DNA of 64,000 nucleotides from Klebsiella terrigena (GCF_006539725.1 NZ_BJNO01000001.1:124001-188000), one strand, 5' to 3'. Counted from the first letter of the stretch, positions 34,533 to 44,934 are shown. Made by a program: numbers and translations. The notes: a model not told the origin generated them from the letters alone.

Positions 34533-35651
34533 ATGACCGCGACCGTAGAACGCATTGAAAGCTGGCTGGTTGATGTCCCGACCATTCGCCCGCACAAACT
34601 CTCAATGGCCACCATGGGCTGCCAGACGCTGGTGATTATTCGCCTCACGCGCTCCGACGGCATCTGTGGGATCGGCGAGGCGACCACCATTGGTGGCCTG
34701 AGCTATGGCGTCGAAAGCCCGGAGGCCATCGTCTCCGCCATTACCCACTATCTGACGCCGCTGCTCAAGGGCCAGCCGGCGGATAACCTCAACGCGCTCA
34801 CCGAGCGCATGAACGGCGCCATTAAAGGCAATACCTTTGCCAAATCGGCGATTGAGACCGCGCTGCTCGATGCCCAGGGCAAGGCGCTGGGGCTGCCGGT
34901 TTCGGCGCTGCTGGGCGGGGCGCTGCAGACCTCGCTGCCGGTGCTGTGGACGCTGGCGAGCGGCGATACCGCGAAGGACATTGCCGAAGGTGAGCGGCTG
35001 CTGAGCGAACGCCGCCATCAGGCGTTCAAGCTAAAAATTGGCGCCCGGGAGCTGGCTACCGACCTCAGGCACACCCGCGCGATCGTCGAGGCGCTGGGCG
35101 ACCGGGCCAGCATCCGGGTTGACGTCAACCAGGCGTGGGACGCCACCGCTGCGGCCAGAGGCTGCCGCGAGCTGGCGGCGATGGGGGTCGACCTTATCGA
35201 ACAGCCGGTTAGCGCGCAGGATAACGCCGCCCTGGTGCGCCTTAGCCACCGCGTCGAGACCGCGATCCTGGCGGATGAAGCCGTCGCTACCCACTATGAC
35301 GGCTACCGCCTGGCCCAGCAGGGATTCAGCGGCGCCTACGCGCTGAAGATTGCTAAAGCCGGCGGTCCGGCCAGCGTGTTGGCCCTCGCGCGGGTGGCGC
35401 AGGCGGCGGGCATTGGCCTGTACGGCGGCACCATGCTGGAAGGGAGCGTCGGCACGGTGGCGTCGCTGCACGCCTGGTCAACGCTGCCGCTGCAGTGGGG
35501 AACCGAGATGTTTGGCCCGCTGCTGTTGAAGGACGACATCATCAGCGTGCCGCTGACCTTCGCCGAGGGGCAGGTCGTTCTGCCGCAGACGCCGGGGCTC
35601 GGCGTCGAGCTCGATGAAGATAAGCTGCAGTTTTATACCCGTAAAGCGTAA
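34533..35651 (+). CDS. catB: Muconate cycloisomerase
   Basis: 372 residues from the ATG at 34533, the usual family length. Enolase-superfamily features are visible: the base lysine in AFKLKIGAR, metal ligands in RVDVNQAWD, LIEQPV and AILADEAV, and the second lysine in YALKIAKAGG; TMLEGSVGT follows. It converts cis,cis-muconate to muconolactone. First gene of catBCA-benABCD, with 19 bases to catC. Confidence 0.93.
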   Translation: MTATVERIESWLVDVPTIRPHKLSMATMGCQTLVIIRLTRSDGICGIGEATTIGGLSYGVESPEAIVSAITHYLTPLLKGQPADNLNALTERMNGAIKGNTFAKSAIETALLDAQGKALGLPVSALLGGALQTSLPVLWTLASGDTAKDIAEGERLLSERRHQAFKLKIGARELATDLRHTRAIVEALGDRASIRVDVNQAWDATAAARGCRELAAMGVDLIEQPVSAQDNAALVRLSHRVETAILADEAVATHYDGYRLAQQGFSGAYALKIAKAGGPASVLALARVAQAAGIGLYGGTMLEGSVGTVASLHAWSTLPLQWGTEMFGPLLLKDDIISVPLTFAEGQVVLPQTPGLGVELDEDKLQFYTRKA

Positions 35652-35670
35652 GCGCGCACAGGAGAGAGAA

Positions 35671-35961
35671 ATGCTGTTCAAAGTGGATATGACCGTCAAT
35701 ATTCCGCTGGGGTTTCCCGGCGCCGAAATTGAGGAGATCAAGCAGCGTGAAAAGGCCTACTCGCAGCAGCTGCAGCGGGAAGGTAAATGGCGGCATATTT
35801 GGCGCGTCGCCGGGCTGTACGCCAACGTCAGTATTTTTGACGTGCGGGACGCCGAAGAGCTGCATCAGATATTAATGGGGCTACCGCTGTACCCGTTTAT
35901 GGAAATACGCGTGGAGGCGCTCTGCCGTCATCCATCATCGATTCGTGAAGACGATAAATAA
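35671..35961 (+). CDS. catC: Muconolactone delta-isomerase
   Basis: 96 residues with the compact MIase pattern (MLFKVDMTVNIPLGF; EGKWRHIWRVAGLYANVSIF; LPLYPFMEIRVEALCRHPS). It converts muconolactone to beta-ketoadipate enol-lactone. AGGAGAGAGAA precedes the ATG. The next step, enol-lactone hydrolase (PcaD), is not in the window. Confidence 0.95.
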   Translation: MLFKVDMTVNIPLGFPGAEIEEIKQREKAYSQQLQREGKWRHIWRVAGLYANVSIFDVRDAEELHQILMGLPLYPFMEIRVEALCRHPSSIREDDK

Positions 35962-36036
35962 TAATAATTAACCTCGCGCCGGTTTATATCGGCGTAAACC
36001 CTACAAATAAGCTGCAAGCAATAAGTGAGAATCGTG

Positions 36037-36963
36037 ATGAAAAATTCTTTCGTACAACAAGAAGCCGTGCAGAAATTATTACGTGAAAGTGCCGGCCTGA
36101 ACGTTCCCGGCGGCAACGAGCGCTTTAAAGCCATCGTCCATCGCATCCTCGAAGATATGTGTACCCTGATCGATGATTATAATATTAGCCAGGAAGAGTT
36201 CTGGCACGCGGTGAACTATCTCCACGAGCTGGGCGGGCGTCAGGAGGCGGCGCTGCTGGCGGCGGGCCTCGGAATCGAGCACTTCCTCGACCTGCGCCAG
36301 GACGCTATCGAAGCCGCCCAGCACCGGGAAACCGGCACCCCGCGCACGATTGAGGGGCCGCTGTACGTCGCCAACGCGCCGCTGAGCGATGGCCACGCGC
36401 GGATGGATGACGGCAGAGATGCGGGTGAGGTCATGTGGCTGCATGGCCAGGTTTGCGACACCCAGGGGCGCCCGGTAGCGAACGCCGTGGTCGATATCTG
36501 GCACGCCAACACCCTCGGGAATTACTCCTTCTTCGACCAGAGCCAGGGAGAGTATAACCTGCGCCGCCGCATTCGTACCGGCGCCGACGGCCGCTACAGC
36601 GTGCGCAGCATCATGCCTTCCGGCTACGGCTGCCCGCCGGATGGCCCGACCCAGAAGCTGCTTGACCAGCTGGGGCGTCACGGTAATCGCCCGGCGCATA
36701 TTCACTTCTTCGTTTCGGCTCCGGGCCACAGGCATTTAACCAGTCAGATTAACCTCAATGGCGATAAATACCTGTGGGATGACTTCGCATTTGCTACCCG
36801 CGACGGGCTGATCGCCGACCCGGTTAAAATCACCGATCGCGAGCTTATCCAGCAGCGTAAGCTCGACGGCGCGCATACCGAAGTGTGCTTTGATTTCACC
36901 CTCTGCCCGGCGCTAAACGCCGATGAAGAGCAGCGCGGCACCCGCCTGCGCGCGCAGGAGTAA
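36037..36963 (+). CDS. catA: Catechol 1,2-dioxygenase
   Basis: 308 residues from the ATG at 36037. An N-terminal helical dimerisation domain precedes the intradiol beta-sandwich. The non-heme Fe3+ ligands can be read as tyrosines in ANTLGNYSFFD and SIMPSGYGCP and the two histidines in NRPAHIHFFVSAPGH. It opens catechol to cis,cis-muconate. A 135-base gap with a weak hairpin separates it from benA. Confidence 0.95.
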   Translation: MKNSFVQQEAVQKLLRESAGLNVPGGNERFKAIVHRILEDMCTLIDDYNISQEEFWHAVNYLHELGGRQEAALLAAGLGIEHFLDLRQDAIEAAQHRETGTPRTIEGPLYVANAPLSDGHARMDDGRDAGEVMWLHGQVCDTQGRPVANAVVDIWHANTLGNYSFFDQSQGEYNLRRRIRTGADGRYSVRSIMPSGYGCPPDGPTQKLLDQLGRHGNRPAHIHFFVSAPGHRHLTSQINLNGDKYLWDDFAFATRDGLIADPVKITDRELIQQRKLDGAHTEVCFDFTLCPALNADEEQRGTRLRAQE

Positions 36964-36976
36964 GCCGCGCTTTTAA

Positions 36977-37006
36977 CCCGGGCAGCGGCGTCGCGTCCTG
37001 TCCGGG
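36977..37006 (+). other. Weak hairpin between catA and benA
   Basis: CCCGGGCA (36977-36984) pairs with TGTCCGGG (36999-37006), eight pairs including one G-U. No U-run follows, so it is more likely an mRNA end-protecting or partial termination structure than a full terminator. Confidence 0.35.
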
Positions 37007-37098
37007 CTACCGGTATCATCGCCTTAATTAATCCGTACAGCGTCGTCATCATTTCGCCACCGCCTTTTAATCCTGAATAATGCAGGAGGACCTGACTC

Positions 37099-38481
37099 AT
37101 GCAAAAAACGTACGCAACGTTAAAAGCTAAAATTAGCAACGCATTAATTGTTGACCGTGAAAAGCATATTTATCGCTGCCATCGCTCAATATTTACCGAC
37201 AGCCAGCTATTTGATTTTGAAATGAAGCATATATTCGAAGGCAACTGGGCGTTTCTCGCCCATGAAAGTCAAATTGCCGAGGCCGGAGATTATTATACCC
37301 TGACCCTCGGGCGCCAGCCGGTGATTATTACCCGGGATAAAAAGAACCAGCTCCATGCGCTTATTAATAGCTGCGCGCACCGCGGCGCCATGCTGTGTCG
37401 GCGCAAAACCGGGAATAAAAACTCCTTCACCTGTCCGTTCCACGGCTGGACCTTTGGCAATAGCGGCAAGCTGCTAAAAGCGAAAGACGAGAGCACCGGC
37501 GGCTACCCGGAGACGTTTAAACACGAGGGCTCCCATGACCTGAAAAAGCTCCCGCGCTTTCAGTCCTACCGCGGCTTTCTGTTCGGCAGCCTCAGCGACG
37601 ACGTGCAGCCGCTGGAGCAGTATCTCGGCGAGACCCTGAAGATTATCGATCTGATGGTCGATCAGGCGGCCGAAGGGCTGGAGGTCCTCAAAGGCTCCTC
37701 GAGCTACGTTTATGAGGGTAACTGGAAGCTGGGGGCGGAAAACGGCGCCGACGGCTACCACGTCAGCGTGGTGCACTGGAACTACGCCTCAACGATGTCG
37801 CGGCGCAACTATGAAGCGGAAGGGACGCACTCGGTGGACGCTAACGGCTGGTCGAAAAGCCTCGGTGGCGGCTACGGCTTTGAAAACGGCCATATGCTGC
37901 TGTGGACCCGCGCGCTCAATCCGGAGGTGCGTCCGGTTTACGCGCACCGGGCGCGCCTGCAGGCGGAGTTTGGCGAGCTGCGCGCCGACCAGATGGTCAA
38001 CGAAACCCGCAACCTGTGCCTCTATCCTAACGTCTACTTAATGGATCAGTTCTCCACTCAGATCCGCGTGATCCGCCCGATCGCCGTCGATAAAACCGAA
38101 GTGACCATCTGGTGCTTTGCGCCAAAAGGGGAGCCCAACGAGGCCCGCGCCCTGCGTATTCGCCAGTACGAGGATTTCTTTAATGTCAGTGGAATGGGCA
38201 CCCCGGATGACCTCGAAGAGTTCAGCGCCTGCCAGCGCGGCTACCTCGGCGAGAGCCTGGCGTGGAGCGACCTCAGCCGCGGCGCGCTGCACTGGGTCGA
38301 TGGTGCGGATGAGCACGCCCGGCACGCCGGATTTACGCCGCTGCTGAGCGGAGTCAAGTCGGAAGATGAAGCCCTGTACATCGCCCATCACCACCACTGG
38401 CAGAACGTGATGCTGGCGGCGCTTGATAAAGAGCAGCAGCGCTACGACCAGTCGATTACCCAGCGCGTGGAGGTGGCGTAA
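37099..38481 (+). CDS. benA: Benzoate 1,2-dioxygenase large (alpha) subunit
   Basis: 460 residues. The Rieske [2Fe-2S] site is CAHRGAMLC with CPFHGW 15 residues on, near residues 94-118. The mononuclear iron site is in NGADGYHVSVVHWNY near residue 220. With BenB and the BenC reductase it adds O2 to benzoate, giving the cis-1,2-dihydrodiol carboxylate. AGGAGGACCTGACTC precedes the ATG. Its stop overlaps the benB ATG by one base (TAATG). Confidence 0.95.
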   Translation: MQKTYATLKAKISNALIVDREKHIYRCHRSIFTDSQLFDFEMKHIFEGNWAFLAHESQIAEAGDYYTLTLGRQPVIITRDKKNQLHALINSCAHRGAMLCRRKTGNKNSFTCPFHGWTFGNSGKLLKAKDESTGGYPETFKHEGSHDLKKLPRFQSYRGFLFGSLSDDVQPLEQYLGETLKIIDLMVDQAAEGLEVLKGSSSYVYEGNWKLGAENGADGYHVSVVHWNYASTMSRRNYEAEGTHSVDANGWSKSLGGGYGFENGHMLLWTRALNPEVRPVYAHRARLQAEFGELRADQMVNETRNLCLYPNVYLMDQFSTQIRVIRPIAVDKTEVTIWCFAPKGEPNEARALRIRQYEDFFNVSGMGTPDDLEEFSACQRGYLGESLAWSDLSRGALHWVDGADEHARHAGFTPLLSGVKSEDEALYIAHHHHWQNVMLAALDKEQQRYDQSITQRVEVA

Positions 38482-38966
38482 TGTTGACGCTTGAACAGGT
38501 TCGCCAGTTTCTCTACTACGAAGCCCGCCTGCTTGACGACCGCCAGTGGGACGAATGGCTGACGTGCTACAGCCCGAAGGTGGTGTTCTGGATGCCGGCG
38601 TGGGGCGATGACGACCGGCTCACCCGCGACCCGCAGCGCGAGATTTCGCTGATCTACTACCCCAACCGCGAGGGGCTTGAGGACCGGGTGTACCGCATCA
38701 AAACGGAACGCTCCGGCGCCAGCACCCCGGAGCCGCGGACCACGCACACGATCAGCAACGTGGAGCTGACGGGTGAAGGCGAGCAGGGCCTGGAGGTGCG
38801 CTACAGCTGGGTGACCTGGAGCCATCGCTACCAGCAGACCGATGCCTATTTTGGCTCGACCTGCTGCACCCTCACCGTCGAGGACGGCAGGCCGCAGATT
38901 GTGCGAAAAACCGTGCGCCTGAACAACGACTACATCCGTCAGGTCATCGACGTTTACCATATTTAA
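38481..38966 (+). CDS. benB: Benzoate 1,2-dioxygenase small (beta) subunit
   Basis: 161 residues of the ring-hydroxylating dioxygenase beta family (EQVRQFLYYEARLLDDRQWDEW at the start, cited by FLYYEARLLDDRQWDEW; TTHTISNVEL in the middle). It has a structural role in the alpha3beta3 oxygenase. Coupled to benA by a TAATG overlap. Confidence 0.95.
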   Translation: MLTLEQVRQFLYYEARLLDDRQWDEWLTCYSPKVVFWMPAWGDDDRLTRDPQREISLIYYPNREGLEDRVYRIKTERSGASTPEPRTTHTISNVELTGEGEQGLEVRYSWVTWSHRYQQTDAYFGSTCCTLTVEDGRPQIVRKTVRLNNDYIRQVIDVYHI

Positions 38967-38975
38967 GAGGGGCTT

Positions 38976-39992
38976 ATGACCTTTAATATTGCGCTCAATT
39001 TTGAGGACGGCATCACCCGCTTTATCCACTGCAACCCCGGGGAGAAGGTGCTGGATGCCGCCTATCGGCAGAAGGTGAATTTGCCGATGGACTGTTCGGA
39101 CGGCGTCTGCGGCACCTGTAAATGCCGCTGCGCCAGCGGTGATTACGCCCTGGGCGATGACTATCTCGAAGAGGCGCTGAGCGACGAGGAGGCCGCCGCG
39201 CGCCAGGTGCTGACCTGCCAGATGATCCCGACCAGCGACTGCGTGATTGACGTGCCGGTGGCGGCGGCGCAGTGCAAAACCGCGCTGGCCAGCGTCGGCG
39301 CGGCGGTGGTGGCGGTCAACGCCCTGTCGGAGAGCGCCATTGAGCTGGTGGTCGCACTTGACGAAGCGCTGGCGTTTCTGCCGGGGCAGTACATCAATAT
39401 TCAGGTCCCGGGTACCCCCCACGTGCGCGCCTACTCCTTTAGCTCCCTTTCCGGGGCGCGTGAGGGCCGTTTCCTGATCCGCAACGTGCCCGGCGGCATC
39501 ATGAGCCAGTGGCTGACGCAGCGCGCGCGGCCCGGCGAGCGGCTGATCCTCAGCGGGCCGATGGGCAGCTTTTATCTGCGCGGCGGCGAGCGTCCGCTGC
39601 TGATGCTCGCCGGCGGAACCGGCCTGGCGCCGCTGTTGTCGATGCTGCACACCCTCGTGCAGCAGGGCAGCACCCGCCCGGTGACCCTGGTGTACGGCGT
39701 TACCCGCGATAGCGATCTGGTCAAAACCGAGGCGCTGGACGCCTTCGTCGGCCAGCTCTCCGGCTACCGCTGGCTGCCGGTGGTGGCCGACCCGCAAAGC
39801 GGCTGTCCGCAGCGTGGGTTTGTCACCGACCATCTCGATGAGTCCATGCTTAACGGCGGGGATGTTGATATCTACCTCTGCGGTCCGCCGCCGATGGTTA
39901 ACGCGGTTTCCTCCGCGCTTCGCGACCGCGGCGTTGAGCCCGCCGGTTTTTGGTATGAAAAATTTATCGCCAGCCAGAGCGCGGCGGCATAA
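38976..39992 (+). CDS. benC: Benzoate dioxygenase electron-transfer component (ferredoxin-NADH reductase)
   Basis: 338 residues. The N-terminal plant-type ferredoxin has cysteines in CSDGVCGTCKCRC near residues 41-53 and a fourth in VLTCQ. A FAD domain follows (HVRAYSFSS) and then an NAD domain (LAGGTGLAPLLSML; LCGPPPMV near the end). It carries electrons from NADH to the BenA Rieske centre. Confidence 0.95.
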   Translation: MTFNIALNFEDGITRFIHCNPGEKVLDAAYRQKVNLPMDCSDGVCGTCKCRCASGDYALGDDYLEEALSDEEAAARQVLTCQMIPTSDCVIDVPVAAAQCKTALASVGAAVVAVNALSESAIELVVALDEALAFLPGQYINIQVPGTPHVRAYSFSSLSGAREGRFLIRNVPGGIMSQWLTQRARPGERLILSGPMGSFYLRGGERPLLMLAGGTGLAPLLSMLHTLVQQGSTRPVTLVYGVTRDSDLVKTEALDAFVGQLSGYRWLPVVADPQSGCPQRGFVTDHLDESMLNGGDVDIYLCGPPPMVNAVSSALRDRGVEPAGFWYEKFIASQSAAA

Positions 39993-40001
39993 GGAGAGAG
40001 C

Positions 40002-40775
40002 ATGCGATTTCAGGATAAGGTAGTGGCGATCACCGGCGCGGCCCAGGGGATCGGTCGGCAGACGGCTGAGCAGGCGGCGCGCGAGGGCGCGAGGCTGCTG
40101 CTGATCGACCGCTCCCGCTACGTACACGAGCTGGCGGCGACGCTGGCGGAGTCCGGCTGCGACGTGCTGGCGCTGGAGGCTGACCTTGAGCAGTGGGCGA
40201 GCACCGAGCAGGTTTTTGCCGAAGGCGTGGCCCATTTCGGCCGCCTCGACGTGCTGATTAACAATATTGGCGGCACCATCTGGGCGCGGCCCTTCGCCGA
40301 ATATCAGCCGCAGCAGATTGAACAGGAGATCCGCCGGTCGCTGTTTCCGACGCTATGGGGGTGCCGGGCGGCGCTGCCGTGGATGCTACGCCAGGGCAAG
40401 GGCGCCATCGTTAACGTCTCGTCCGTGGCGACCGCGGGCGTCAACCGGGTTCCCTATTCGGCGGCCAAGGGCGGGGTCAACGCGCTGACCCGCTCGATTG
40501 CCATGGAGTACAGCGACAGCGGCATTCGCATCAACGCGGTAGCGCCCGGCGGCACCGAGGCCCCGGCGCGCCTGACGCCGCGCAATAGTGAGATGCCGAC
40601 GGCGCAGGAGCAGGGATGGTATCAGCAGGTGGTCGATCAAACGGTGCAGAGCAGCCTGATGCATCGCTACGGGACGCTGGCGGAACAGGCAAACGCAATC
40701 CTGTTTCTCGCCAGCGATGAGGCAAGCTATATCACCGGCGTTACGCTGCCGGTGGCCGGGGGCGATCTCGGCTAG
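40002..40775 (+). CDS. benD: Dihydroxycyclohexadiene carboxylate dehydrogenase
   Basis: 257-residue short-chain dehydrogenase: TGAAQGIG near residue 10, NNIGG near residue 87, catalytic YSAAK near residue 154. It oxidises and decarboxylates the benzoate dihydrodiol to catechol, feeding CatA. GGAGAGAG precedes the ATG. Its TAG shares the bases CTAG with the stop of the convergent yddG. No benzoate carrier (benK/benE) is adjacent. Confidence 0.94.
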   Translation: MRFQDKVVAITGAAQGIGRQTAEQAAREGARLLLIDRSRYVHELAATLAESGCDVLALEADLEQWASTEQVFAEGVAHFGRLDVLINNIGGTIWARPFAEYQPQQIEQEIRRSLFPTLWGCRAALPWMLRQGKGAIVNVSSVATAGVNRVPYSAAKGGVNALTRSIAMEYSDSGIRINAVAPGGTEAPARLTPRNSEMPTAQEQGWYQQVVDQTVQSSLMHRYGTLAEQANAILFLASDEASYITGVTLPVAGGDLG

Positions 40776-41650
40776 CGTCGGGTCGCGTACCAGCAGAGCA
40801 GGGAGCCGGCGCACACCATGCCGGCTCCCTGCCAGAACGACCACGACAGGGACGCGCTCAGCAGTACCGCCGCCAGCGCCGATGAGAGCACCGGCGTAAA
40901 GTACGACGCCGCCGCCAGCAGGCTGATGTTGCCGTGGAGGATCCCCACGTTCCACGCCGCGTAGGCCAGCCCCAGGGCCACCGCCACCATCACCAGCTTG
41001 ATAACCACCGGCCAGCTAAAGATCATCGGCGGCTGCTCGCTGAACAGAAATTTCAGCCACAGGGTCAGCGCCGTTAATAATACGAACAGGGTGATACCGT
41101 TTTTGCCTTTCGCATATTTGGCGGTCACCGTGCAATAGGCCGCCCAGATAAAGGCGCCGACAAATGCCAGAATATAGCTCAGGGGGCTGGAGACGACGTT
41201 GCTGATAATTTCATCAATATTCAGGCCATGCTCACCGCCTAATACCCAAACGACGCCAAACAGCGCAATAAATAAGCCGGGAATAACCAGCCAGGTGCTT
41301 TTCTGCTGATTAAAGAGAATGGCGAATAAAATCGTCAGGCTGGGCCACAGATAGTTGACCATACCCACTTCGATCGCCTGCTGGCGGGTGCCGGCAAAGC
41401 CCAGAGAAAGTGCGAGGCAGATTTCATAGCTGACAAACAGCAGGCTGCCGGCCAGTAAATAGGCGCGCGGGATCTGCCGCAGCTGCGGGAAGCCAACGGT
41501 AAACACCAGCAATATACCGCTGAGGCTGTAGATCATTGCCGCGCCGCCTACCGGACCTAATCCTTCGCTCACTCCGCGAATCAAACCGACCATGGTGCTC
41601 CACAGCACAATAGCCGCCAGTCCGGTTAACGTTGCCTTTTTCTTTTCCAT
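40772..41650 (-). CDS. yddG: Aromatic amino acid exporter (EamA family)
   Basis: 292 residues with ten membrane spans, collinear with E. coli YddG (GLAAIVLWSTMVGLIRGVSE near the start; IEVGMVNYLWPSLTILFAIL in the middle). It exports aromatic amino acids and has been linked to methyl viologen export. It sits next to fdnG in the same divergent orientation as in E. coli, marking the return of the backbone after the cat-ben insertion. Confidence 0.94.
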   Translation of the reverse strand: MEKKKATLTGLAAIVLWSTMVGLIRGVSEGLGPVGGAAMIYSLSGILLVFTVGFPQLRQIPRAYLLAGSLLFVSYEICLALSLGFAGTRQQAIEVGMVNYLWPSLTILFAILFNQQKSTWLVIPGLFIALFGVVWVLGGEHGLNIDEIISNVVSSPLSYILAFVGAFIWAAYCTVTAKYAKGKNGITLFVLLTALTLWLKFLFSEQPPMIFSWPVVIKLVMVAVALGLAYAAWNVGILHGNISLLAAASYFTPVLSSALAAVLLSASLSWSFWQGAGMVCAGSLLCWYATRR

Positions 41651-41794
41651 CTTAAACCTGATGCCAATACGAATTCAGCTTCGATTTATAACACTTTTCT
41701 ATTCCACCCGGCCGATATTTTCATCAGTCGTTAATCCTAAGGGGGTAATTAAAGCTGCGGGGCCTGACTATTAAGGGGGCGAGCGTTTTCGACA

Positions 41795-41835
41795 TTGATT
41801 TGACGCAATAAAAACAGGGACATTGCTGTTAGTTT
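41795..41835 (+). promoter_or_regulatory. Candidate FNR-dependent promoter of fdnGHI
   Basis: TTGATTTGACGCAA (41795-41808) matches the FNR consensus TTGAT-N4-ATCAA at 8 of 10 positions. A -10-like TAGTTT (41830-41835) lies where a class II FNR promoter would place it, with the transcription start near 41843. Runs such as AGGGGGTAATT further upstream could be NarL heptamers, but I could not fit them well. In E. coli fdnG is activated by FNR and nitrate-NarL. Confidence 0.5.
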
Positions 41836-41875
41836 CCCCCCCGCGATGAACAAAATTCCTGCATGGAGAAAATCA

Positions 41876-44800
41876 ATGGACGTCAGCCGCAGAAAGTTTT
41901 TCAAAATCTGCGCAGGCGGTATGGCCGGAACAACAGCTGCTGCCCTGGGTTTTGCACCCAAAATGGCGCTGGCTCAGGCGCGTAACTACAAGCTATTGCG
42001 CGCCAAAGAGATCCGCAACACCTGCACATACTGCTCCGTGGGCTGCGGGCTATTAATGTATAGCCTGGGCGACGGCGCGAAGAACGCGAAAGAAGCAATT
42101 TATCATATCGAAGGCGACCCGGATCACCCGGTGAGCCGCGGCGCGCTGTGCCCGAAAGGGGCGGGCCTGCTGGACTACGTGCACAGTGAAAACCGCCTGC
42201 GCTACCCGCAATACCGCGCGCCGGGCTCCGACAGGTGGCAGCGTATTTCCTGGGATGAGGCCTTCGATCGCATTGCCAAACTGATGAAAGCCGACCGTGA
42301 CGCCAACTTTATTGAGAACAACGAACAGGGCGTAACGGTTAACCGCTGGCTTTCCACCGGGATGCTGTGCGCGTCCGCGGCGAGTAATGAAACCGGCATG
42401 CTAACGCAGAAGTTTGTGCGCTCTCTCGGCATGCTGGCGGTAGACAACCAGGCGCGCGTCTGACACGGACCAACGGTAGCAAGTCTTGCTCCAACATTTG
42501 GTCGCGGTGCGATGACCAACCACTGGGTTGATATCAAAAACGCTAACGTGGTGATGGTGATGGGCGGCAACGCCGCTGAAGCACATCCGGTGGGATTCCG
42601 CTGGGCGTTAGAAGCGAAGAACAACAACGATGCGACGCTTATCGTCGTCGATCCGCGCTTTACGCGTACGGCATCGGTGGCCGATATCTATGCGCCAATC
42701 CGCTCCGGCACCGACATTACCTTCCTGTCGGGGGTACTGCTGTACCTGATTGAAAATAACAAAATTAACGCCGAATACGTCAGGCACTACACCAACGCTA
42801 ACCTGCTGGTGCGCGATGATTTTGCCTTCGATGACGGCCTGTTCAGCGGCTACGACGCTGAAAAACGCCAGTACGATAAGTCCTCCTGGAACTACCAGTT
42901 TGATGAAAACGGCTTTGCCAAACGCGATGAAACCCTGACCCACCCGCGCTGCGTCTGGAACCTGCTAAAACAGCACGTCTCCCGCTATACGCCGGACGTG
43001 GTGGAGAACATCTGCGGGACGCCAAAAGCGGACTTCCTCAAGGTGTGCGAAGTGCTGGCCTCCACCAGCGCGGCGGATCGCACCACCACCTTCCTCTATG
43101 CGCTGGGCTGGACGCAGCACACCGTCGGGGCGCAGAACATCCGCACCATGGCGATGATCCAGCTGCTGCTCGGCAATATGGGGATGGCGGGCGGCGGGGT
43201 CAACGCGCTCCGCGGCCACTCCAATATCCAGGGGCTGACCGACCTTGGGCTGCTGTCAACCAGCCTGCCCGGCTATCTGACGCTGCCGGCGGAAAAGCAG
43301 ACGGATCTGCACAGCTATCTGCAGGCCAACACGCCAAAAGCGACGCTGGACGAGCAGGTGAACTACTGGAGCAACTATCCTAAGTTCTTCGTCAGCCTGA
43401 TGAAATCCTTCTACGGCGACGCGGCGCAAAAAGAGAACGACTGGGGCTTTAACTGGTTACCGAAATGGGATCAGGCCTACGACGTTATCAAGTACTTCAA
43501 CATGATGGATGGCGGCAAAGTCAACGGCTACCTCTGCCAGGGCTTTAACCCTGTGGCGTCCTTCCCGGACAAAAACAAAGTGGTGCGCAGCCTCAGCAAG
43601 CTGAAGTACATGGTGGTTATCGATCCGCTGGTGACCGAAACCTCCGTCTTCTGGCAAAACCACGGCGAGTCCAACGACGTTGACCCGGCGGCGATCCAGA
43701 CGGAAGTCTTCCGCCTGCCGTCCACCTGCTTTGCCGAAGAAGATGGCTCTATCGCCAACTCCGGACGCTGGCTGCAGTGGCACTGGAAGGGCCAGGATGC
43801 GCCGGGCGAAGCGCGCAACGACGGCGAAATCCTTGCCGGTATCTACCACCGTCTGCGCGAAATGTACCGCGCTGAGGGCGGCAAAGGCGTCGAGCCGCTG
43901 CTGAAAATGGACTGGGACTACAAGCAGCCGGATCGTCCGGAATCGGAAGAGGTGGCAAAAGAGAACAACGGCTACGCGCTGGCGGATCTCTACGACGCCA
44001 ACGGCGCGCTGGTGGCGAAAAAAGGCCAGCTGCTGAACAGCTTCGCGCTGCTGCGCGACGACGGCTCGACCTCATCCTCGTGCTGGATTTATACCGGCAG
44101 CTGGACCGAGCAGGGCAACCAGATGGCCAACCGCGACAACGCCGATCCGTCGGGCCTTGGCAACACCCTGGGCTGGGCCTGGGCGTGGCCGCTAAACCGC
44201 CGGGTGCTCTATAACCGCGCGTCGGCGGATATCAACGGCAGGCCGTGGGATGCGAAACGGATGCTGATCCAGTGGAACGGCGCTAAGTGGGTCGGGAACG
44301 ATATTGCGGACTTCAACACCGCGCCGCCGGGGAGCAAAACCGGTCCGTTTATCATGCAGCAGGAGGGTCTCGGCCGGCTGTTTGCGCTGGATAAGCTGGC
44401 GGAAGGTCCGTTCCCTGAGCACTACGAGCCAATGGAGACGCCGCTGGGTACCAACCCGCTGCACCCGAACGTTATCTCCAGTCCGGTGGTGCGTCTGTAC
44501 GAAGAGGATGCCGTGCGCTTAGGTAAGAAAGACAGGTTCCCGTACATCGGCACCACCTATCGCCTGACCGAGCACTTCCACACCTGGACCAAGCACGCGC
44601 TGCTTAACGCCATCGCGCAGCCGGAGCAGTTCGTCGAAATCAGCGAGGGGCTGGCGAAAGCCAAGGGGATTGCCAACGGCGATCGCGTGACGGTCAGCAG
44701 CATGCGCGGCTTTATTCGCGCGGTGGCGGTAGTGACCCGGCGCCTGCAGACGCTTAACGTCAACGGCCAGCAGGTGGAAACCGTCGGGATCCCGCTGCAC

Positions 44801-44923
44801 TGGGGCTTTGAAGGGGTGGCCCGTAAAGGCTACATCGCCAATACCCTGACGCCGAACGTCGGCGATTCCAACTCGCAAACGCCGGAGTATAAGGCGTTTC
44901 TGGTCAACATCGAGAAAGCGTAA
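41876..44923 (+). CDS. fdnG: Formate dehydrogenase-N alpha subunit, selenoprotein
   Basis: 1015 codons including an in-frame UGA at 42461-42463 read as selenocysteine (residue 196), the same length and position as in E. coli. The N-terminus has a twin-arginine signal (SRRKFFK) ending in [19 protein letters not shown] with a later GALCPKGA binds the [4Fe-4S] cluster. The catalytic text is [14 protein letters not shown]. The enzyme oxidises formate in the periplasm with bis-MGD and Sec. The ATG at 41876 has GGAG upstream; the open stretch back to 41846 is not homologous. Confidence 0.97.
42461..42503 (+). promoter_or_regulatory. Bacterial SECIS element in fdnG
   Basis: The stem-loop follows the UGA directly. 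Lower stem GACCAA (42468-42473) pairs with TTGGTC (42498-42503). Upper stem GG-AGCA (42475-42481, with T42477 bulged) pairs with TGCT-CC (42487-42492), leaving the loop AGTCT with the GU that SelB recognises. This matches the known fdnG/fdhF design. Confidence 0.93.
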
Positions 44924-44934
44924 GGGGCGATTCA

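Noticed and set aside
38442-40235. Long frame antisense to benB, benC and part of benD
   Set aside because: Same codon-bias effect; the sense genes are certain.
42461-42463. In-frame TGA in fdnG suggesting a broken gene
   Set aside because: Position equals Sec196 of E. coli FdnG and a complete SECIS hairpin follows, so it is a selenocysteine codon.
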